A stretch of 10,157 nucleotides of DNA from Candidatus Omnitrophota bacterium (lineage in GTDB: Bacteria > Omnitrophota > Gorgyraeia > 2-01-FULL-45-10): NCBI GenBank assembly GCA_026387135.1, contig JAPLMH010000093.1:1-10157 (forward strand). Direction: 5' to 3'. The notes beneath the pieces are model-generated. The model did not search any database and had not been told where the DNA came from. It saw only the letters and a program-made list of their open reading frames with translations. Every line of letters begins with the position of its first letter. Position 1 is the first letter of the stretch. Shown here piece after piece: positions 1 to 7,082 of this stretch. A program made the position numbers and the translations under genes.

Positions 1-62
1 AAATAAAGAATATCACGGAGGCCATAGAGATAGCCGAAAAGTTCAAGGAGAAGCGTGTTTAA
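1..62 (+). CDS. C-terminal tail of an unidentified upstream gene (partial)
   Basis: An open frame enters from the left edge (codons at 3, 6, 9...) and ends at TAA 60-62. The visible residues read IKNITEAIEIAEKFKEKRV, a charged, helix-prone tail. It overlaps the next gene's GTG (55) by 8 bases, and its AAGGAG (45-50) supplies that gene's ribosome binding site, so the two are probably co-transcribed and translationally coupled. Too little is present to name a family. Confidence 0.5.
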   Translation, partial: IKNITEAIEIAEKFKEKRV

Positions 63-957
63 AAAGATTAAAAATAGTAAAAATAGGGACAGCGCCCTAT
101 TTTCATTTAGGAGAACGATAGAAAAAGGGGCGCTGTCCCTATTTTTCCTAGCAGTTGCTACCTCTGCCCACGCCGCTGAGCAGGCGTCTGTGGAGGGGTT
201 GGTCAAGAGACTTACCCCGCCGCTTGCCGTGACAGCAGCAGAAGAGCCGAAAAAAGATAGCTGGTATTTTGACGGGTACTTTGAGCCCGGCAATGTATTG
301 CAGGGCACGAAGAGAGGTCATTGGAATGAACTCGACTACACTTTCGGTTATACGCATAAAAACATCACCGGCTATGCGTGGATATCCCAACAGGAGAGGT
401 TTGACAATAAGAATAACGCGGCCGCATTAGGCGCGTATATAAATATGGATAAGGATCAGTATGCGCATCTTGAATGCGGCTTAGGCTGGGGCGGTAAGAT
501 GTTCTTATATCAACTGCAGTCCATATCCGAGTACGGCCACCGGATCCATGAAAATCTTTTCGGACAGGTAAGCTATACCTATCGTTCTTATAGAGGCACG
601 GGCGACGATACACATTTACTTGCACCCGGGCTCATATACTATTTCGGAGACAGTTATTTAAGCGCAAATTATGGCGCCAGCTACATGGAAAGCCATGATA
701 CCGCTTCTATCGGGGTATTCAAAGGCGATTTTGCGATAACAAAGTTCCTGCGATGGAATTGCGGCGTAGCGGTAGGCGGCAGGCTATACGATATCCTCGG
801 CAAGGACGCGCATGACGAGCAGGGGTATATACTCTTTACCGGAGTTAACATTAATCTATATAAAGGCATAAACTGCAGGTTCGGATATATCTACGGAACG
901 GAAGAGCCGAAGTTCATAAAGCGCAGCATATATTACGCCGTCTCAGCAAAATTCTAG
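55..957 (+). CDS. YaiO-like outer-membrane beta-barrel protein
   Basis: A 300-residue protein with a Sec-type signal peptide: basic start MFKKIK, hydrophobic core around residues 26-36, likely cleavage after AHA at 38-40. The mature part, from about residue 68, is rich in aromatic residues and glycine in alternating patterns (WNELDYTFGYTHK, FGQVSYTYRSYRG) and ends in SAKF, a terminal Phe typical of outer-membrane barrels. I read it as the YaiO-type barrel family, which often accompanies polysaccharide secretion genes; the function in export is inferred. GTG 55 is the only plausible start: AAGGAG sits 4 bases upstream and there is no other in-frame ATG, GTG or TTG before the mature region. Oddity: residues 9-31, including part of the signal-peptide core, are encoded by a composite palindromic element. 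The next gene starts directly after its stop. Confidence 0.7.
   Translation: MFKKIKNSKNRDSALFSFRRTIEKGALSLFFLAVATSAHAAEQASVEGLVKRLTPPLAVTAAEEPKKDSWYFDGYFEPGNVLQGTKRGHWNELDYTFGYTHKNITGYAWISQQERFDNKNNAAALGAYINMDKDQYAHLECGLGWGGKMFLYQLQSISEYGHRIHENLFGQVSYTYRSYRGTGDDTHLLAPGLIYYFGDSYLSANYGASYMESHDTASIGVFKGDFAITKFLRWNCGVAVGGRLYDILGKDAHDEQGYILFTGVNINLYKGINCRFGYIYGTEEPKFIKRSIYYAVSAKF
79..146. repeat. Composite palindromic element, copy 1 (inside the barrel gene)
   Basis: Two 25-nt arms, 79-103 and 122-146, are inverted copies (23 of 25 positions pair; mismatches near the inner end of the right arm) around an 18-nt spacer. Each arm is itself a hairpin: stem AAAATAGGG, loop ACAGCG, stem CCCTATTTT on the left. 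The right arm has GGGG where AGGG is expected, which weakens its own small stem. The element is translated in frame as residues 9-31: left arm KNRDSALF, right arm GALSLF. The left arm plus flanks (77-104) is identical over 28 nt to 6463-6490. No transposase is in the window. Confidence 0.9.
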
Positions 958-2187
958 ATGTATAACTATCATGCCGACATAATCTGGTCGATTAACGCTA
1001 TGCTGCTGGGCATGCTCATAGTGACAAGCGTTGTTATCTTTGCCTGCGTATTGGTTAAAAGTCATCTATCGCAGATGAGGCGCCTCGCGCTTATTGGCAT
1101 AAAGAAAAATGTTTATGAGATGGTGCTGGCCAGCGGGAAGGCCTCGGAAGCCGTCTGTCAACCGTTCATCTCGACCATTACCCCCCAACAATTCATCGAT
1201 ATCGCGACAAACAGATCCATAGAGGCCGCGTTTTTCAATGATTCCGAGCAGCGATTGCTGAAAAGCTGCTTCGTCAATCCGGAGGAGGTCGCCAGGCTGG
1301 CGAAGATAGCTACGCGCTCGACAATTAAGTGGCGCAGGATAGAAGCTATAATATGTCTTGGCTATACCGAATCTCGGGAGGCTGTGGAGATCCTAAAAAA
1401 GTCCCTATACAGTAAGGATTATGACATATCTTATTTTTCTATGGTCTCTTTAGGGCTTATAAAGACGGTGGAATCCGCGAGAATACTTATTGATTTTTTA
1501 AAGAAGGATCTATCGGCCGGCGCCAAGATAATTTCGGTGCTCGAAAGCTTTCCTAAAGAGATATCCGATGATGTCATCAAACTTACGGAATATCATGATC
1601 CGGTCGTCCGGACATGGGCGATAAGGCTTTTATCGAAATTCGCCGTCGATAAGGATATCTTCAGGATCGAAAAGCTTACACATGACGGATCAGACGAGGT
1701 GCGGGCGGCGGCCTGCGACTGTCTGGGCGATCTGGGCAATAAGTCCGCCGAATCCGTGCTTTTAAAATGTCTTGAGGATGAGAGTTGGAGCGTAAGGCGG
1801 CAAGCGATCTTTGCGGTTGGCAAAGTCATGGGCGACGCGGCCTTGCCGGAGGTAATAAAGCTCATAAATGACTCTTCCTGGGTGGTGATCGATGCCGTCA
1901 AAGATGCCATGGTAGATTATATCGAGGCCGCCATTCCGTATATAGAGCGTTTTTTGGTCGGCGAGGACGAGATCGCCAAGAAATATTCCGTACTGGCACT
2001 GGAAAAATCGGGATATATGGGAAAATTATTTAATGATATCTTTTCGGGTAATGATAGAGATGCCGCGGTTCGGCTTTTAAAAGGCGTTATGAGATCGAAG
2101 TCTCACGCCGGCCTGGATGCCGCGCTGAATAACCTTGATCCCGCGGTGCGGGCCAAAGTCCTTGAACTATTAGTGAATCAGGAGTAA
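958..2187 (+). CDS. Membrane-anchored HEAT-repeat protein
   Basis: A 409-residue protein with one N-terminal membrane helix (about residues 10-33) and a long soluble part made of helical pairs. From about residue 120 to the end the repeats follow the HEAT/PBS-lyase pattern, for example VRAAACDCLGDLGNKSAE, VRRQAIFAVGKVMGDAAL and VRTWAIRLLSKF, each with the D/xVR..A...L...G spacing. HEAT arrays act as protein-binding scaffolds; no catalytic motif is visible. ATG 958 follows the stop of the barrel gene (TAG 955-957) with no gap, which implies translational coupling. Between an outer-membrane barrel and a processive glycosyltransferase, an adaptor role in a polysaccharide synthesis/export assembly is the best inference. 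The side of the inner membrane on which the repeats lie cannot be settled from sequence alone. Confidence 0.75.
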   Translation: MYNYHADIIWSINAMLLGMLIVTSVVIFACVLVKSHLSQMRRLALIGIKKNVYEMVLASGKASEAVCQPFISTITPQQFIDIATNRSIEAAFFNDSEQRLLKSCFVNPEEVARLAKIATRSTIKWRRIEAIICLGYTESREAVEILKKSLYSKDYDISYFSMVSLGLIKTVESARILIDFLKKDLSAGAKIISVLESFPKEISDDVIKLTEYHDPVVRTWAIRLLSKFAVDKDIFRIEKLTHDGSDEVRAAACDCLGDLGNKSAESVLLKCLEDESWSVRRQAIFAVGKVMGDAALPEVIKLINDSSWVVIDAVKDAMVDYIEAAIPYIERFLVGEDEIAKKYSVLALEKSGYMGKLFNDIFSGNDRDAAVRLLKGVMRSKSHAGLDAALNNLDPAVRAKVLELLVNQE

Positions 2188-2196
2188 GGATAATTT

Positions 2197-3603
2197 ATGT
2201 TCTTCCCCAAGCTCGTCTATATTATATTTGTAGTCTCGTTCGGCTATTTTATAACTCTTACGCTTTACTATATATCCCTGGCTCTCATAGGTTCTTTTGA
2301 AGAGGCAAGGAGGTCCCGGCAGGGTGAGGAAGAAGACTATTCACGGTTCTATCTCTCTCCGCTAAACATGTCCGTGAGCATAATAATACCGACCCATAAT
2401 GAGGAAGAGTGGATAATCGACTCACTAAAATCGGTCATGAACCTGAACTATCCCGAATTTGAAATAATAGTGGTGAACGACGGCTCTACGGATAAGACTT
2501 TTGAAGTGCTGAATGATATGTTGAAGCTCAGGCCGATCGACGCCATGTACATAAAACATTACAAAGATGGCAGGGTCCGCGGCATACTTAAGAGCGAAAC
2601 TTTTCCTTACATCACCGTAATAGACAAGGACGCCGGGCATAAAAAGGCCGGTTCGGTGAACGCCGGATTGAATATGGCCAAAAATGATTACATATGTGTG
2701 GTTGATGCCGATACGGTGCTCGAAAGGGATGCGCTCCTGAAAGTCATGGCCCAGGTCGAGAAGGAGCCGGATAAGATAATAGGTATAGGAAGTTACTTCG
2801 GTCTCGTTAACGGCTTCAAAATAAAAGACGGCACTATTGTAGACCGCAGTTTTTCCTACAACCCCATAATAGCCTACCAGAACATAGAATATATACGCTC
2901 GTTTATAGGCACCCGCTTGGCGTGGAGCAAATATAACGCCATGCCCAATGTTGCCGGCGGGTTCGGTGTGTGGCGCAGGGATGTTATGTATGAGTTAGGC
3001 GGTTATTCAACGGAGTTCACGTGTGAAGATGTGGAGCTTACTTTCCGCGCACATGACTATGTCGTTAAAAACAAGGAAAAGGGGTATAAGATACTTATGA
3101 TGCCGTATTGCAGCGGTTGGACGGAGGGGCCCAGCAACATTTTATCCCTTATTCTGCAGCGTAACCGTTGGCAGAGAGTTATCGATGAGACTATATTGAA
3201 GTACAGATATATGATCTGCAACCCAAAATACGGTTTTTTCGGATTTTTTACAATGCCATATTTCCTGCTATATGAAGTCTTCGGGGTATTTGTGGAGGTC
3301 GTCAGCATAGCTTTGGTTGCTGCGGGATGGATAATGGGATTTCTGCAAAGAGATGTTTTTTTTGCCTACTTTGCTTTCATGTTGTTATCTCAGGCCTTCT
3401 CCTCGCTGTTATGCATATTATCATTTATCGAAAGGGACAGGATCTTGAAAGTCAGATATGTCATGTACCTTGTTATGCTTACATTTGTGGAGTTCTTCTG
3501 GTATAGATGGATAATAAGCCTGGCCAAACTCATGGGAACATTCGATTTTCTGCGCAAGAAAAGATCTTACGATATGTATGTGCGTCCGAAGCGCGCCTCT
3601 TAA
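2197..3603 (+). CDS. Processive family-2 glycosyltransferase, membrane-bound
   Basis: A 468-residue inner-membrane enzyme of the BcsA/PgaC/hyaluronan synthase type. It has an N-terminal membrane helix (about 5-32), a cytosolic GT-A domain, then roughly four C-terminal helices (about 347-445). Catalytic signatures are all present: VSIIIPTHNEEEW at 60-72, VVNDGSTD with Asp95, the metal-binding DAD at 170-172, the general-base motif as CEDVE at 276-280 (Asp278) and the processivity motif QRNRW at 321-325. It should polymerise a nucleotide-activated sugar and pass the chain through the inner membrane; the sugar cannot be told from sequence. Start ATG 2197 is preceded by AAGGA (2186-2190) overlapping the previous stop. 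With the barrel and HEAT genes it forms a three-gene polysaccharide module. No intrinsic terminator directly follows its stop. Confidence 0.88.
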   Translation: MFFPKLVYIIFVVSFGYFITLTLYYISLALIGSFEEARRSRQGEEEDYSRFYLSPLNMSVSIIIPTHNEEEWIIDSLKSVMNLNYPEFEIIVVNDGSTDKTFEVLNDMLKLRPIDAMYIKHYKDGRVRGILKSETFPYITVIDKDAGHKKAGSVNAGLNMAKNDYICVVDADTVLERDALLKVMAQVEKEPDKIIGIGSYFGLVNGFKIKDGTIVDRSFSYNPIIAYQNIEYIRSFIGTRLAWSKYNAMPNVAGGFGVWRRDVMYELGGYSTEFTCEDVELTFRAHDYVVKNKEKGYKILMMPYCSGWTEGPSNILSLILQRNRWQRVIDETILKYRYMICNPKYGFFGFFTMPYFLLYEVFGVFVEVVSIALVAAGWIMGFLQRDVFFAYFAFMLLSQAFSSLLCILSFIERDRILKVRYVMYLVMLTFVEFFWYRWIISLAKLMGTFDFLRKKRSYDMYVRPKRAS

Positions 3604-3611
3604 GCAAATAA

Positions 3612-3639
3612 TTGACAAATAGCCTCAAAATGGTACAAT
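3612..3639 (+). promoter_or_regulatory. Sigma70-type promoter of the complex-I-like operon
   Basis: TTGACA (3612-3617, perfect -35) and TACAAT (3634-3639, one mismatch to the -10 consensus) are separated by 16 bases. TGG directly before the -10 gives an extended -10. Transcription would start near 3646. It lies in the only sizeable gap between the polysaccharide genes and the antiporter operon. Confidence 0.7.
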
Positions 3640-3663
3640 AAGGAAGCGTAAGAAAAAGACTAC

Positions 3664-3705
3664 GATGTCTTCTGGTAAAGTATGCTGGAAGACATTTTTA
3701 TTTTT
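3664..3705 (+). terminator. Hairpin plus U-tract, attenuator-like, at the operon start
   Basis: Bases 3664-3675 pair with 3685-3696 (eight consecutive Watson-Crick pairs, ATGTCTTC with GAAGACAT, extended by three wobble pairs and one GC pair) around a 9-nt loop. The 3' side runs into TTTTTATTTTT (3695-3705). The form is that of an intrinsic terminator. It lies just downstream of the predicted promoter and overlaps the possible start codon at 3682, so it could be an attenuator, or the terminator of the upstream operon. The stem is only moderately stable, hence modest confidence. Confidence 0.4.
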
Positions 3706-5148
3706 ATGGAAAAAAATATTCTTCTTTCAATAATATTCGTGCCGGTGTTGGGCGCGTTCCTGCTTCCTCTCCTTCAGAATATATCTAAAGGGATGAGGAA
3801 CGCGGCGGCCCTCCTGATGGTCCTCGTCTCTCTGGCCGGCTCATGTATGTTGGCACCTCATGTGCTGGCAGGAAACAAGATCACCATATTCCGGGAATTC
3901 CCGCTAGGATTCAATTTTGTCCTCACCGCAGATATGCTGGCGATATTCATGGCCATCGTCTCATCTTCAGTAAGCGCCGTGATCGTCCTCTACTCCTTCG
4001 GATACATCAGCCACTATAAAAATCAGAATGAATATTATTTCCTGGTCGTCCTCTTCCTGGGCTCGATGATGGGCATAATATTCTCCGCCAATCTCATATT
4101 CATCTATCTCTTCTGGGAGATGACCGCTATAGCGAGCTGGCGGTTGATAGGGTTTTTTAGGGAGCCGAGGGATGTCCTGCGCGCGGACAAAGCATTCTTA
4201 GTCACTGTATTTGGCGCGCTCGTGATGCTTATAGGATTCATAATGGTATATCAGAGCACGGGCTCTTTCGATCTCGCCGCAATAAAAGAGGCTTTAAAGA
4301 CAACACCCATTTCGAATATAGCGGTCATATTGATACTATTCGGGATATTATCAAAGTCGGCCACGCTTCCGTTCCATACATGGCTACCGGATGCGGGCGT
4401 TGCGCCAAGTCCGGTGACGGCCCTGCTCCACGCGGCGGTCCTGGTCAAAATAGGAGTCTATGTATTCGCCAGATTATTTATAGTTACATTCACTCTTGCG
4501 CCAATATGGCACGTTGTCATACCGTGGATAGCGGCCTCGAGTGCGCTCGTTTCAGCGGGCGCGGCGCTAGTAGAGACCGATATGAAGAGGATAATCGCAT
4601 ACTCTACCATAAGTCAGATAGCCTTCATATTCCTGGGATTTGCTGTCGGCACAGAGATCGGCATAGCGGGGGCTCTCCTCTACATATTGATGCACGGGAT
4701 AGCTAAGGGCGGGCTCTTCCTTTGCGCAGGCATAGTGGAGCAGAATACAAGGACCAAAGATATAACTCAGCTCGGAGGCCTTATAGCCACTATGCCGGTT
4801 ACCGCGATATCGTTTTTATTCTGCGCATTCTCCGTAATGGGTATCCCGCCATTCGGCGGATTCTTTTCAAAATATATGGTCATATCGGGTGCCGTGAATT
4901 CCGGCCAGGTACTATTGATGGTCACATTTTTGGCGGGCGCGGTTCTCACCATCCTGTATCTCTTCAGACTATTTAATATGATATTCTTAGGCTCTCCTAA
5001 ATTTGCGTATGCGCCCGAAGGATCTCGCGTAATGGTCTTTTCGGTTGCTCTCTTGGCGGCCATCTCTTTGGCTGCCGGGATCTATATATACTATCCATCG
5101 TCGTTTGTTCAAGTTGCTGTTAAGCAGATGATGGGGGTGGGCTCATGA
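3682..5148 (+). CDS. NuoM/MrpD-like proton-antiporter subunit
   Basis: A 488-residue, almost wholly membrane-embedded protein of the proton-translocating NuoL/M/N family, with about 14 helices. The family's pumping residues are visible: Glu146 in FWEMTAIASW (TM5), Lys225 in KSATLPFHTWLPDAG with His232 (TM7), His250 and Lys256 in LLHAAVLVKIGVY (TM8), and Lys342 in HGIAKGGLF. It should act as one ion channel of a complex-I-related machine. Start choice is uncertain: ATG 3682 has only a weak GGTAAAG upstream and lies in a hairpin loop, while ATG 3706 (residue 9, MEKNILLSIIFVP) matches the usual family N-terminus but has its GGAAG about 14 bases away. It is the first gene after the promoter at 3612-3639, and its stop overlaps the next start in an ATGA. 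Confidence 0.88.
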   Translation: MLEDIFIFMEKNILLSIIFVPVLGAFLLPLLQNISKGMRNAAALLMVLVSLAGSCMLAPHVLAGNKITIFREFPLGFNFVLTADMLAIFMAIVSSSVSAVIVLYSFGYISHYKNQNEYYFLVVLFLGSMMGIIFSANLIFIYLFWEMTAIASWRLIGFFREPRDVLRADKAFLVTVFGALVMLIGFIMVYQSTGSFDLAAIKEALKTTPISNIAVILILFGILSKSATLPFHTWLPDAGVAPSPVTALLHAAVLVKIGVYVFARLFIVTFTLAPIWHVVIPWIAASSALVSAGAALVETDMKRIIAYSTISQIAFIFLGFAVGTEIGIAGALLYILMHGIAKGGLFLCAGIVEQNTRTKDITQLGGLIATMPVTAISFLFCAFSVMGIPPFGGFFSKYMVISGAVNSGQVLLMVTFLAGAVLTILYLFRLFNMIFLGSPKFAYAPEGSRVMVFSVALLAAISLAAGIYIYYPSSFVQVAVKQMMGVGS

Positions 5149-7082
5149 ATAATATAATGCTCTTACCTATACTGATACCAATCGCAGGGGCCATCGCGGT
5201 ATTTTTACAAAATAGGGGACAGCGCCCTATTTCTACACATACTCATATAATTCATGGAAATAGGGCGCTGTCCCCTATTTTAAAAGAGGCCATAGTTCTT
5301 TTAGCGGTCCTGGCGAACCTATTTATCGCGGTCAAGCTTTTCGGTAAAAACATAAATTATTCCGTTCCCTGGGCCGGATTCGGCCTGGAGTTCGTTCTTC
5401 GGAACTATCACTTCAGTTCTTTTATAATGTCTGCGGTGGCGATATTCGGTCTATTGGTCACTCTTTATTCGACTGCTTTTCTGCGCGATAAAGGCTATGC
5501 CAGGCTTTTCTACACATATCTATTGATATCGATTGCGCTGGCGAACGGGGCGGTGCTTGCGGATAATCTCATCCTTTTGCTCTTCTTTTGGGAGGGCCTG
5601 CTCCTTACATTATTCGGTATGATCGCCATAGGCAATCCGAATGCCTACAAGACAGCTACAAAGGCGTTCATAATAGTAGGCGTTTCAGACCTGTGCATGA
5701 TGTCGGGTATGGCCATAGCCGGAAAGTTGGCGGGAACCTTGACTATATCCGGGATAAGCCTTTCGATCTCCGGATTAGGCGGGTTGGCGTTCATATTTTT
5801 GGTAATAGGCGCCATAGCCAAGGCCGGCTCGATGCCTTTCCATTCCTGGATACCGGATGCGGCGATAGATGCGCCGCTGCCATTCATGGCGATACTTCCG
5901 GCGGCGTTGGAGAAACTGCTCGGTATATATTTTCTGGCGCGTATCTCATTAGATATGTTTAAGACCAGTCCTCATTCCTGGGCCAGCACGTTTCTTATGA
6001 CCGTAGGCGCCATAACGATCATCTTTGCGGTAATGATGGCGCTCATACAAAAGGATTATAAGAAGCTCCTTTCATATCACGCCATAAGCCAAGTGGGTTA
6101 TATGATATTAGGCATAGGCACCTTTGTCCCTGTAGGCATAATCGGCGGTCTATTCCATATGATAAATCACGCGATGTACAAGAGCTGTCTGTTTTTGACG
6201 GGTGGAGCGGTTGAGAAGCAGGCCGGCACAACAGACCTCGAGAAGTTGGGCGGCCTGGCGTATAAGATGCCGGTAACATTCGTCTGCTTTATTATAGCGG
6301 CGGCTTCAATATCCGGAGTGCCGCCGTTTAACGGATTCTTTTCGAAAGAGCTCGTCTATGACGGAGCGTTGGAGCGGGGCTGGATATTTTATGCGGCCGC
6401 GGTACTTGGGTCATTTCTCACAGCGGCTTCGTTCTTAAAATTGGGCCACGCGGTCTACTTCGGTAAAAATAGGGACAGCGCCCTATTTTCTACCGGACCA
6501 AATACTAAAATAGGGCGCTGTCCCTATTTTTCAGAAGCGCCTATAGCCATGCTGATACCCATGGTGATCATTGCGCTCGCATGCATATTATTCGGAGTTT
6601 GGAATTATCTTCCTCTCAAATATCTGATCCAGCCTATATTGGGCGAGCATCTTCTGGAGGGGCGTAATTTTTACGGCTTCCCAACGAACCCGATGCTCGT
6701 TATAGTTACAATACTGGTATTGATCGCAGCCGTCATCAATCATCTGTACGGGGTTAAAAGGACCGGAAGCGCTCTCAGGGCGGCCGAGCATATTCATTAC
6801 GCGCCCGTCCTCTCAAAGATATACGAAAAAGCCGAGACCAGATATTATGATCCATACGAAATAGGGCGTAAGTTAGTCAAGCTCTTCTCCCGGTTGATGT
6901 GGGGCATCGATAAAGCGATAGATTGGATATATAACGATATGGCTCCAAAGTCGGCATATTTTATCACTGACAGGATAAGAAGATTACACGACGGGAATTA
7001 CAAAACCTATATGGTATGGTCGCTTGCGGGCGCCGGTATCATACTGATATTTTTTATACGATGCCATCATTATTCATTTTAA
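5145..7082 (+). CDS. NuoL-like proton-antiporter subunit with two palindromic-element insertions
   Basis: A 645-residue NuoL-type subunit. The pumping residues are Glu150 in FFWEG, Lys226 and His233 in AKAGSMPFHSWIPDA, Lys257 in LPAALEKLLGIYFLAR, Lys346 in NHAMYKSCLF and Lys401 in FFSKELVYDG. The long C-terminus (about 540-645, with YYDPYEIGRKLVKLFSRL and a last membrane helix) fits the NuoL lateral helix that clamps neighbouring antiporters. The TM8 motif has LPA where the preceding antiporter has LLHAA. It is translationally coupled to that gene by ATGA at 5145-5148. Oddity: residues 22-46 and 441-463 are encoded by two palindromic elements, lying in hydrophilic loops after TM1 and before one of the C-terminal helices. 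Without them the length would be close to 600. The frame is intact throughout, so the protein is probably functional. Confidence 0.88.
   Translation: MNNIMLLPILIPIAGAIAVFLQNRGQRPISTHTHIIHGNRALSPILKEAIVLLAVLANLFIAVKLFGKNINYSVPWAGFGLEFVLRNYHFSSFIMSAVAIFGLLVTLYSTAFLRDKGYARLFYTYLLISIALANGAVLADNLILLLFFWEGLLLTLFGMIAIGNPNAYKTATKAFIIVGVSDLCMMSGMAIAGKLAGTLTISGISLSISGLGGLAFIFLVIGAIAKAGSMPFHSWIPDAAIDAPLPFMAILPAALEKLLGIYFLARISLDMFKTSPHSWASTFLMTVGAITIIFAVMMALIQKDYKKLLSYHAISQVGYMILGIGTFVPVGIIGGLFHMINHAMYKSCLFLTGGAVEKQAGTTDLEKLGGLAYKMPVTFVCFIIAAASISGVPPFNGFFSKELVYDGALERGWIFYAAAVLGSFLTAASFLKLGHAVYFGKNRDSALFSTGPNTKIGRCPYFSEAPIAMLIPMVIIALACILFGVWNYLPLKYLIQPILGEHLLEGRNFYGFPTNPMLVIVTILVLIAAVINHLYGVKRTGSALRAAEHIHYAPVLSKIYEKAETRYYDPYEIGRKLVKLFSRLMWGIDKAIDWIYNDMAPKSAYFITDRIRRLHDGNYKTYMVWSLAGAGIILIFFIRCHHYSF
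5209..5281. repeat. Composite palindromic element, copy 2 (NuoL-like gene, loop after TM1)
   Basis: Arms 5209-5233 and 5257-5281 are perfect inverted copies over 25 nt around a 23-nt spacer. The unit differs from copies 1 and 3 by one extra G (AGGGG, not AGGG), and the matching extra C is present in the other arm. Each arm can also fold on its own. It is translated in frame as residues 22-46: left arm QNRGQRPIS, right arm GNRALSPIL, so it uses a different frame phase from copies 1 and 3 after the extra G. Confidence 0.92.
6465..6531. repeat. Composite palindromic element, copy 3 (NuoL-like gene, late loop)
   Basis: Arms 6465-6489 and 6507-6531 are perfect inverted copies over 25 nt around a 17-nt spacer. 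The left arm with flanks (6463-6490) is identical to 77-104. It is translated in frame as residues 441-463: KNRDSALFS from the left arm and KIGRCPYF from the right. It separates VYFG from EAPIAMLIP, a hydrophilic junction between two membrane helices. Confidence 0.92.

Noticed and set aside
3665..3733. Possible 22-codon leader peptide before the antiporter operon
   Set aside because: The only purine-rich site (AAGGAAG, near 3640) is too far upstream and lies at or before the predicted transcription start, and there is no run of a regulatory amino acid.
79..6531. CRISPR repeats
   Set aside because: The three repeats are kilobases apart, sit inside reading frames and are inverted pairs, not evenly spaced direct repeats; no cas gene is present.
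7016..7060. Upstream start of the third antiporter at ATG 7016
   Set aside because: It adds MVACGRRYHTDIFYT, unlike any antiporter N-terminus, and needs a 67-base overlap with the previous gene; 7061 gives a normal start.
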